A stretch of 5,615 bases of DNA from Acidobacteriaceae bacterium (GTDB taxonomy: Bacteria > Acidobacteriota > Terriglobia > Terriglobales > Acidobacteriaceae), in the NCBI GenBank assembly GCA_030040175.1, contig JASHUF010000320.1, forward strand, positions 1-5,615, given 5' to 3'. The notes under the pieces were generated by a model. The model saw only the letters and a list, made by a program, of their open reading frames with translations. It had not been told where the DNA came from and made no database searches. The position numbers were made by a program, and so were the translations under genes. Below, in pieces: positions 1 through 5,615 of this stretch; within the stretch, counting starts at the first letter, position 1; every line of letters starts with the position of its first letter.

Positions 1-2943
1 GAGCATGGTCATCATGATGGGGCGCAGGCGGAGCACGGCGCCTTCGACGGCCGCGTCGGGGATGGTGAAGCCGCGGGCGCGAAGCTGGTTGATGTATTCG
101 AGCATAATGACGCCGGTCTGCACGGAAACGCCGAAGAGGGCGAGAAAGCCGACCTCGGAAGAGACGCTGAAGTTGGTGCCGGTGGCGAGCAGGACGAGCA
201 GTCCGCCGAGGCTGGCCATGGCCACAGTGGCGATGATGAGCAGGGCCCACTTGAGCGAGCGGTACATGGAGTAAAGAATGATGAAGATGAGCAGGACGGT
301 GAGGGGAACGATGATGGCCATGCGGGCTTCCGCGCGCACCTCGCTCTGGTACTCGCCCTCCCAGCCGAGGTGGTAGCCGCGCGGGAGCTTGACCTGGGCA
401 TTGACCTTCGCGATGGCTTCGCGGACGGCATCGCCGAGGGCGCGGTCGCGGACGCTGTACTTGATGGCGACGTAGCGCTGGTTGTTTTCGCGATAGATTT
501 CCGAGCCCTCGTCGGTTTCGCGGATGTCGCAGAGCTGGGCGAGGGAGACGCGTTCGCCGGTGGGCGATAAGAGGCGGATGCTCTCGATGGCTTCGCGCGT
601 ATCGCGGTAATTGGGCAGGTAGCGCAGGGTGAGGTTGTAGACCTCCTCGCCCCTGAGCACCTGAGTGAGCGCATTGCCGCCGACGGCAGTCTGGACCGCG
701 TCCTGCACGTCGGCCACGTTGATGCCCCAGCGCGCGGCCTTGGCGCGATCGACGGTGACGTCGAGGTCGGGCTGGCCGGTGACCTGGAAGACGCCGATGT
801 CGGTGATGCCGCGCACGCGGCCCATAACCGTCTCAATCTGGTTGGCGAGGTCTTCGAGAGTATGCAGGTCGTCGCCGTAGACCTTGGTGGCCAGCTCGCC
901 CTTGACGCCGCTGACGGCCTCTTCCATGTTGTCTTCAATGGGCTGGGAGAAGCCCCAGATGACGCCGGGAAACTGCTGTCCGAGCTGGTACTGCATGGAA
1001 GCGATGAGGTCGTCCTTATTTCCGTGGAAGACCTTGCGCCACTGCTCCTTGGGCTTGAGGCCGACGAAATATTCGGTGTTGAAGAAGCCGGTGTGGTCGG
1101 TGCCGTCGTCGGGACGGCCGGTCTGGCTGGTGCACTCCGTGGTTTCAGGGAAAGAGCAGAGGATGAGGCGCGCTTTGTTGGCCACGCGCACGCTTTCGTC
1201 GGGGCCGACGCTCTGCTCGAGCGTGCCGCGCACCCAGAGCGCGCCTTCGTCCAGGTGCGGAAGGAACTCCGAGCCGATGATGCCGCTGAAGGCGAGAAAG
1301 AGGGCAAGGATGAGACAGGCCACGCCGCTCGAGAGAATGACGCGATGATGGCGAACGGCCCAGTGGACGCCTCGGCGGTAGCGCTCGCGAAGATATTCCA
1401 TGAACGGGTTTTTCCATTCCGTGGCGCCTTTCACAAAGAGCATGCTGCAGAGGACGGGAGCGAGGATGATGGAGAAGATGAGAGCGCCGAGCAGAGCAAA
1501 GGCGACGGTCCAGGCCATGGGACGGAAGAGGCGGCCTTCGACGGCCTGGAGGGTGAAGATGGGCAGATAGGCGGTGATGATGATGGCGATGGCGTAAAAG
1601 ACGGGACGCTGCACCTCGTGCGCGGCTTCGCTGATTTTGATGAAGGTGGTGCGGCCGTTGTCTTCGCGGCGCGCGAGATGGCGGACGATGTTCTCGACCA
1701 TGACCACGGCGCCATCGACCACCATGCCGAAGTCGAGCGCCCCCAGCGAGAGCAGATTGGCGGGAATCTGCTTGAGGTCAAGACAGATGGCGGCAAAGAG
1801 CAGCGAGAAGGGGATGGTGAGAGACACGATGAGGGCGCCGCGCACGTTACCGAGAAACAGTAAAAGAATGACAACGACCAGGATCATGCCCTCGGTGAGG
1901 TTGTGCAGCACGGTGTGGGTAGTGAAGTGGAGCAGGTCGCTGCGATCGATGAAGGGCACGAGGGTGACGCCCTTGGGCAGGATCTGATCGTTCAGCTCCT
2001 TGACTTTTTCCTGAACGCCTTCGAGCGTGGGCTGGGCGTTGGCGTCCTTCTGCAGGCAGAGAATGCCGGAGACGACGTCGTTGTTGTTGACGAGCTTGCC
2101 GTCTTTGTTGCGGAAAGTGTCGCCGAACTGGCCCAGGCGGATCATGGGCCCCTGCTCCACTTGGCCGAGATCCTTGACGCGGATGGGCGTGCCGCCCTTG
2201 GTGGTGATCACGGTGTTGGCGATGTCCTGGACGTCGCGGACGAGTCCGACCTCGCGCACGTTAACCTGCTGCGCGCCCTCCTGGATAAAGCTGCCGCCGG
2301 CGTTGGCGTTGTTGTTGGTAAGCTGCTGCTCCACCTGGCCGATGCTGAGACCGTAGTCGATGAGCTTGTCGGGATCGAGGCGCACCTGGTACTCGCGCGT
2401 GGGTCCACCGAAGGGATTGGTGTCGACAACGCCGGGCACGGACTTCATATTTTTCTCAATCACCCAGGTTTCGAGAGACTTGAGATTCATCACGTCGTAG
2501 GCGGGGTTGGTGCTGCGCAGGGTGTAAAAGTAGATCTGGCCGACGGGGCTCCAGTCGGTGCCCATCTGCGGGACAACGTTCGAGGGCAGCGTGACCTGCG
2601 AGAGGCGCTCCATGACCCGTTCCCGGTTCTCGAAGTCGGTGGTCTCTTCGCCGAAGACCATCTCCACAGTAGAGAGGCCGAAGATGGACCAGGAGCGAAC
2701 GTGGGCCACGCCGGGAATACCGTTCATCACCGTCTCAATGGGGATGGTGACCTGCTGCTCGATCTGCTCGGCAGAGATGCCTGGCCATTGCGCGATGACA
2801 TCGACGTAGTTGTTGGCGACGTCGGGGTAGGCTTCCACCGGCAGGCGGTGAAAGGCGACGATGCCCCAGGCAAAGAGCAGGAGGCCGACCGCCAACACCA
2901 GAAACGCGTTGTGCAGCGCGAAATCGACGAGCCTGCGGATCAT
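1..2943 (-). CDS. czcA: CzcA-like heavy-metal efflux RND transporter, C-terminus cut by the window edge
   Basis: Inner-membrane proton-driven metal pump of the HME-RND family. The ATG at 2943 opens a frame with no stop to base 1 (981 codons); the family is usually about 1030-1060 residues, so roughly 50-80 are missing. Order seen: TM1 about 13-31, first periplasmic porter domain, TM2 349-366, TM3 369-388, TM4 394-416, TM5 448-463, TM6 476-503, TM7 535-556, second periplasmic domain from EFLP at 559, then TM8-TM10 at about 876-950; TM12 and most of TM11 lie outside. TM4 carries DFGMVVDGAVVMVEN, with D404, D410 and E417 matching CzcA D402, D408 and E415. Positions of CusA metal-binding M573, M623 and M672 are R572, N622 and E675, which argues for a divalent-cation substrate; this is inferred from alignment by eye. 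The start is supported by GGAGG at 2948-2952, four bases upstream, and overlaps the adaptor stop as ATGA. The exact metal cannot be told from sequence. Confidence 0.95.
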   Translation of the reverse strand, partial: MIRRLVDFALHNAFLVLAVGLLLFAWGIVAFHRLPVEAYPDVANNYVDVIAQWPGISAEQIEQQVTIPIETVMNGIPGVAHVRSWSIFGLSTVEMVFGEETTDFENRERVMERLSQVTLPSNVVPQMGTDWSPVGQIYFYTLRSTNPAYDVMNLKSLETWVIEKNMKSVPGVVDTNPFGGPTREYQVRLDPDKLIDYGLSIGQVEQQLTNNNANAGGSFIQEGAQQVNVREVGLVRDVQDIANTVITTKGGTPIRVKDLGQVEQGPMIRLGQFGDTFRNKDGKLVNNNDVVSGILCLQKDANAQPTLEGVQEKVKELNDQILPKGVTLVPFIDRSDLLHFTTHTVLHNLTEGMILVVVILLLFLGNVRGALIVSLTIPFSLLFAAICLDLKQIPANLLSLGALDFGMVVDGAVVMVENIVRHLARREDNGRTTFIKISEAAHEVQRPVFYAIAIIITAYLPIFTLQAVEGRLFRPMAWTVAFALLGALIFSIILAPVLCSMLFVKGATEWKNPFMEYLRERYRRGVHWAVRHHRVILSSGVACLILALFLAFSGIIGSEFLPHLDEGALWVRGTLEQSVGPDESVRVANKARLILCSFPETTECTSQTGRPDDGTDHTGFFNTEYFVGLKPKEQWRKVFHGNKDDLIASMQYQLGQQFPGVIWGFSQPIEDNMEEAVSGVKGELATKVYGDDLHTLEDLANQIETVMGRVRGITDIGVFQVTGQPDLDVTVDRAKAARWGINVADVQDAVQTAVGGNALTQVLRGEEVYNLTLRYLPNYRDTREAIESIRLLSPTGERVSLAQLCDIRETDEGSEIYRENNQRYVAIKYSVRDRALGDAVREAIAKVNAQVKLPRGYHLGWEGEYQSEVRAEARMAIIVPLTVLLIFIILYSMYRSLKWALLIIATVAMASLGGLLVLLATGTNFSVSSEVGFLALFGVSVQTGVIMLEYINQLRARGFTIPDAAVEGAVLRLRPIMMTML

Positions 2944-4079
2944 TGCGCCTCCACCGTGGCCTCGAGATTCAGGACTTCCTTGACCACCTGCTCACCCGGC
3001 GAGATGCCGGAGAGGATCACCTCGCGGCCGCCGGGCAGCATGTCGCCTCCCTGCACCTCGACGCGGCGGAATTGTGTGCCTCCCGCAGGGACGAAGACCC
3101 AGTCGCGATCGTGCAGGTGCAGGATGGCGCTTGCGGGCACAACCGCGTGCTCGACCTTTTCGCGGCTGAGGAAGGTGGCGGTTACGAACATGCCCAGACG
3201 GAGAATGCCGGGGTTGGGCACTTCAATGCGGACCTTGGCGGTGCGGATGCTGGGATCGAGAACGGGGCCGATGTCGCTGATGCGGCCGGTGAGGGGACGG
3301 TTGGGATAAGCGTCGAGGTGAATCTCGGCTTCCTGTCCCAGGTGGACCTTGGGCAGGTCGTTCTCGTAGACGTCGCAGAGAATCCAGACGCTGCTCAGAT
3401 CGGCGATGGTGAACGCGGTAGCCGAGCCCGAGAGGTTAACGCCGGCCGCGGCTGCGTCGGTGATGTTCTGGCCGACAATGACGCCGGAGATGGGCGCGTA
3501 GACCTTGACCACCGGGCTGGGGTGGTCCTTATCCACGCCGAACAGCTTCAACTGCTCCTCGGCGGCAACCAGGTCGGCCTTGGAGTCGTTCTCGGCGTCC
3601 TCGGCCTGTTCGAGCATGGACTGCGAGAGGGCGCCGTGCTCGAAGAGATCCTGGGCGCGAACCCAGGCCTTGTTGTTCATCTGCTCGTCGTTGACAGCCT
3701 TGAGATAAGTGTCGAAGGCGGAGCTGATGTCGGGGCTCTGCACGCTGAACAGCCACTGGCCTTTCTTCACGTCGTCGTCGAGGCGGGCGCGGATATCGAC
3801 CACACGGCCGTTGGCGAGGGAGATGACGGGCACCTCGCGTGCGATGTCGGGAAAGACGGAGCCGGTGACGCTGAGCTTGTCCGGCTCTTCGACCGATTCC
3901 GCAGCCACGGCGGGGAACTGCTCCGGGTTGCTGACGTTGACGATGCCGGCGTTGCTGGTTTCAATCACCGCGGCCGGCGAGGCCTCGCCGCTGGCCGGAT
4001 CGAACTTCTTTTCGCATCCCGCCAAGACCAGCGCGGCCGAAAGGCAGGCGATGCAACCGAGTTTCTGCAAATGGGTCAT
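2940..4079 (-). CDS. czcB: CzcB-like periplasmic adaptor (membrane fusion protein), predicted lipoprotein
   Basis: Periplasmic adaptor joining the RND pump to the outer-membrane channel; 379 residues, a usual size for the HlyD/RND-adaptor family. A hydrophobic signal ends in the lipobox LAGC with C22 as the lipidated residue (+2 is Glu23). A low-complexity linker of about 23-70 follows. Next come the first half of the barrel-sandwich (lipoyl-like) domain around 85-118, a short alpha-hairpin at about 119-185, the second lipoyl half from VYAPISGVI at 193, a beta-barrel at about 221-305 including SVWILCDVYEND, and a membrane-proximal domain to the end. There is no His- or Met-rich N-terminus of the kind seen in some metal adaptors. 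A HLHDRD cluster lies at 321-326. The ATG at 4079 has GAGG at 4087-4090, seven bases upstream, inside the end of the channel gene, and overlaps that gene's stop as ATGA. The stop overlaps the pump start in the same way. The metal specificity is inferred from the neighbouring pump. Confidence 0.95.
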   Translation of the reverse strand: MTHLQKLGCIACLSAALVLAGCEKKFDPASGEASPAAVIETSNAGIVNVSNPEQFPAVAAESVEEPDKLSVTGSVFPDIAREVPVISLANGRVVDIRARLDDDVKKGQWLFSVQSPDISSAFDTYLKAVNDEQMNNKAWVRAQDLFEHGALSQSMLEQAEDAENDSKADLVAAEEQLKLFGVDKDHPSPVVKVYAPISGVIVGQNITDAAAAGVNLSGSATAFTIADLSSVWILCDVYENDLPKVHLGQEAEIHLDAYPNRPLTGRISDIGPVLDPSIRTAKVRIEVPNPGILRLGMFVTATFLSREKVEHAVVPASAILHLHDRDWVFVPAGGTQFRRVEVQGGDMLPGGREVILSGISPGEQVVKEVLNLEATVEAQ

Positions 4080-5362
4080 GGAATCACCTCGCGTCCGACG
4101 GCAAGATTGAGTTGCCCTACGGCGGTGAGATAGGCGCCGATGAGCTGCGCATACGCGAGCTGCACCTGGCGATAGTCGGCCTGCGCATTGAGAAAGTCCA
4201 TGAGCGAAGCGCCGCCGTGGAAGTAGGCGTAGCTGACGGTGTCGCGGACGCGCAGGGCCTCGTCGTTGTACTTGGCTTTATAGGGTTTGAGCAGGGCGAT
4301 GTTGCTGCGCACCAGCTCGTAGGCCGTATCCACGTCGCTGAAGACCTGCGCTTTGGTCTGGTCGCTGGCCTGCTGGCTGCGGTCGATGTCGATCTGGGTG
4401 CGCTTCTTTTCGCCCTGGTTGCGGTCGAACACGCGCAAAGGAATGCTGTAGCTGAAACCGAGCGTCTGCGAGTTGTCGGTGTCGGGGTTATTGGTCGAGG
4501 AGTTCCAGGTGTACCAGGCGCTCAGGGTGGGATCGGTAGAGCCGTTGGAGACGGCCAGCTTGTAATTGGTCTTCGACTGATCGACGGTTTCGAGAGCGGC
4601 GGCGAGATCGGGGCGGGATTGGAGCGCCGTCTGGCGGTAGTCGTCGAGGGGCTGCAGCGAATCGGAAAAGTCGAAGTCGCCGCTGACATCGAACTGATCG
4701 ACGGGGGTGCGGTCGTTGAGAAGCTGGAGGAGTTGAATCTTGGCGGTGCGCAGATTGACGACGGCGGTCTCGATCTCCGACTCATACTGTACGCGCTGCA
4801 GCTCGATGCGGTCGAAGTCGATCTGGGCGAGGTCGCCGGCCTTGAGGCGGTCGGCGCTCATGGCGATGATCTTGTCGTAGTAGTCAAGATCGGCCTTGGC
4901 CAGGTCGAGCACGAACTTGGCTTGCAGCGTATCGACAAAGGCGGTGCGCAGCGTGAACTCGAGATTGCGCTTGAGATCTTCGTGCTCGGACTCGGAGATC
5001 TGGGTGCCCTCGCGCGCAGTCTGGAGGCGCAGCTCGCGCTTGTGGTCGCGCTCGTGGAGGTAGCTGATGCTGGGCGAGACGAAGGTGCCGGCGAGCGGCT
5101 CCCAGATGCCCTTGTTGGGAACGATCTGGGTGCCGTCGACGGTGACCCCGAACTGCGGATTGGGGCGCAGATAGGCGGTGATCTCTTCCGCGCGCATCTC
5201 GTCGACGTTGTCGGCATCGGCCTTGAGAGCGGGGTTGGTGGCTTCAAAGCGTGCTTTGACCTGATCCCACGTGAGGCTTTGCTGCGCGCGCGCGAAGGCG
5301 GGGGCGAGACAAAGCAGCGCGGCGCAGGCGCGCACGGGGATGGATGGCAAGACATGTTTCAT
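4076..5362 (-). CDS. czcC: CzcC-like outer-membrane efflux channel (TolC/OEP family)
   Basis: Outer-membrane factor that forms the exit duct of the pump; 428 residues from the ATG at 5362, normal for CzcC/CusC-type proteins. Residues 1-26 look like a signal peptidase I signal with cleavage ARA|QQ. I see no lipobox, unlike the lipidated CusC/OprM type. Two OEP repeats are visible. The first has long helices at about 120-215, including RLKAGDLAQIDFDRIEL at 172-188. The second has SIPLRVFDRNQGE at 306-318 and FHGGASLMDFLNAQADYRQ at 381-399, both typical OEP motifs. A GTG at 5389 would add nine residues (MCNAAKRAC) but lacks a ribosome binding site and spoils the signal peptide. The ATG has AAAAGGG just upstream and directly gives MKH plus a hydrophobic core. 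It is the first gene of the three-gene operon, and its stop overlaps the adaptor start by four bases. Confidence 0.93.
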   Translation of the reverse strand: MKHVLPSIPVRACAALLCLAPAFARAQQSLTWDQVKARFEATNPALKADADNVDEMRAEEITAYLRPNPQFGVTVDGTQIVPNKGIWEPLAGTFVSPSISYLHERDHKRELRLQTAREGTQISESEHEDLKRNLEFTLRTAFVDTLQAKFVLDLAKADLDYYDKIIAMSADRLKAGDLAQIDFDRIELQRVQYESEIETAVVNLRTAKIQLLQLLNDRTPVDQFDVSGDFDFSDSLQPLDDYRQTALQSRPDLAAALETVDQSKTNYKLAVSNGSTDPTLSAWYTWNSSTNNPDTDNSQTLGFSYSIPLRVFDRNQGEKKRTQIDIDRSQQASDQTKAQVFSDVDTAYELVRSNIALLKPYKAKYNDEALRVRDTVSYAYFHGGASLMDFLNAQADYRQVQLAYAQLIGAYLTAVGQLNLAVGREVIP

Positions 5363-5451
5363 ACAGGCCCTTTTCGCCGCATTGCACACGGCGGAGACAA
5401 GGAAGCGTGAAACTCAGAGGTGAATTGAATTTAGATACGGATACGGCGCGA
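5363..5451 (-). promoter_or_regulatory. 89-base intergenic leader ahead of the efflux operon, possible promoter
   Basis: This is the only non-coding stretch in front of the operon. It has an AT-rich core at 5421-5437 (transcribed strand TATCTAAATTCAATTCA) in an otherwise GC-rich window. TATCTA (5432-5437) or TAAATT (5428-5433) could serve as a weak -10. The sequence 17 bases further upstream is GC-only and gives no -35 match, and I see no sigma-54 site and no clear dyad of the kind bound by MerR- or ArsR-type regulators. The promoter could equally lie upstream of the preceding partial gene, with which the operon might be co-transcribed. The gap shows no terminator hairpin with a T-run. Confidence 0.3.
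5368..5374 (-). promoter_or_regulatory. Ribosome binding site for the outer-membrane channel gene
   Basis: On the transcribed strand AAAAGGG is followed by CCTGT and then the ATG at 5362. This is an acceptable Shine-Dalgarno with short spacing and decides for this ATG over the GTG at 5389. A weak 5-bp inverted repeat (5375-5379 with 5389-5393, 9-base loop) lies immediately upstream and could sit next to the ribosome site in the mRNA; it is too short to call a riboregulator. Confidence 0.6.
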
Positions 5452-5615
5452 TCAGGCGGCGGGCGGCGGGCGATTCTGGACGAGGGCGAGCGCAGGCGGC
5501 TCAACAAGCGGTGCGGCGACGATGCCCGGCGGGGCCGGGCGCAGGTAGCCGAAGGGGACGCCGGCAAAGGCGAGTTGCGGCAGCGCCGGCACAACCGGCA
5601 CCATAGCGTTCGCGC
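5452..5615 (-). CDS. C-terminal end of an unidentified Pro/Ala-rich protein, 5' end beyond the window
   Basis: An open frame enters from the window edge and ends with TGA at 5452-5454. It gives 53 whole residues, very rich in Pro, Ala, Val and Leu, ending VQNRPPPAA. Third codon positions are mostly G or C (about 42 of the 50 codons from the internal ATG at 5604), like the pump genes, and it lies on the same strand 89 bases before the channel start. These facts favour a real gene, but a proline/alanine-rich frame opens easily in GC-rich DNA. A start at 5604 would give a stand-alone 50-residue peptide, but I see no Shine-Dalgarno in the few bases available before it. I do not recognise the family. 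Small periplasmic proteins often sit ahead of HME-RND operons, and some have a Pro-rich tail ending in an Arg-x-Pro-Pro pattern; a link to them is a guess only. Confidence 0.45.
   Translation of the reverse strand, partial: ANAMVPVVPALPQLAFAGVPFGYLRPAPPGIVAAPLVEPPALALVQNRPPPAA
5524..5540. repeat. Perfect 7-bp inverted repeat, GC-only, 3-base loop
   Basis: GCCCGGC, then GGG, then GCCGGGC on the plus strand. It would form a very stable hairpin, but it has no T-run on either side and lies inside the partial Pro/Ala-rich frame, where CCG/GGC codons make such repeats likely by chance. It is not called a terminator. Confidence 0.5.

Noticed and set aside
12..1307. 431-codon minus-strand frame overlapping the pump
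   Set aside because: It is out of frame with the RND reading frame, which shows conserved motifs throughout. The translation is Ser/Pro/Ala/Arg-rich, typical of a shifted frame in GC-rich DNA.
1903..3309. 468-codon plus-strand frame, and similar ones at 862-1863 and 2943-4133
   Set aside because: All lie opposite the pump and adaptor genes, cross their real gene borders, and give low-complexity acidic sequences with no recognisable motif or ribosome site.
5363..5389. GTG start at 5389 for the channel gene
   Set aside because: It would place a charged segment with a cysteine before the signal peptide and has no Shine-Dalgarno. The ATG at 5362 has both a ribosome site and a standard signal peptide.
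4112..5410. 432-codon open frame on the plus strand across the channel gene
   Set aside because: It is antisense to a gene with clear OEP motifs. Long antisense frames arise from the strong G/C bias at third codon positions. Its translation is a Val/Gly/Ala/Asp-rich composition without any domain.
5524..5540. GC-rich hairpin as a transcription terminator of the upstream gene
   Set aside because: There is no T-run on either strand, and the hairpin lies about 70 bases before the stop codon of the upstream frame.
5584..5604. Direct repeat GTGCCGG spaced by two bases on the transcribed strand (GTGCCGGTTGTGCCGG)
   Set aside because: Only two copies occur, inside the Val/Pro-rich reading frame, and codon repetition explains them. 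It is not evidence for an operator.

Overview
The window is GC-rich and holds one gene system, read entirely on the minus strand. It is a tripartite heavy-metal efflux pump of the HME-RND type in the order outer-membrane channel (CzcC-like), periplasmic adaptor (CzcB-like), inner-membrane transporter (CzcA-like). The organism is a double-membraned (Gram-negative type) bacterium, because an outer-membrane factor, a lipidated adaptor and an RND pump are present. The GC-rich third codon positions and the flavour of the proteins would fit a soil acidobacterium or a similar high-GC lineage. That assignment is an impression and no marker in the window proves it.

Layout in transcription order (high to low coordinates): 5452-5615 is the end of a proline/alanine-rich reading frame that enters from outside the window. 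5363-5451 is an 89-base gap with an AT-rich core and the ribosome binding site of the first pump gene. 4076-5362 is the outer-membrane channel, with an alternative GTG start at 5389 that I reject. 2940-4079 is the lipoprotein adaptor. 1-2943 is the RND transporter, 981 codons, running off the window with its last membrane segments missing. Both gene junctions inside the operon are 4-base ATGA overlaps preceded by good Shine-Dalgarno sequences, so the three subunits are probably translated in a coupled way.

The transporter takes metal ions from the periplasm (and possibly the inner membrane or cytoplasm) and uses the proton gradient. The adaptor bridges it to the channel, which releases the ions outside the cell. 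The TM4 signature (D404, D410, E417) is the CzcA form. The three methionines that bind Cu(I)/Ag(I) in CusA align with Arg, Asn and Glu here, so a divalent cation (Zn, Co, Cd or Ni) is a better guess than copper or silver. No regulator, P-type ATPase or metallochaperone gene is visible.

No tRNA, rRNA, insertion sequence, CRISPR array, attachment site or factor-independent terminator was seen. The long open frames on the plus strand are antisense shadows of the three genes. I found no evidence of a new system. The points most worth a second look are an uncommon-looking cysteine pair in the pump's periplasmic domain, a His/Asp cluster in the adaptor, and the unidentified gene upstream.
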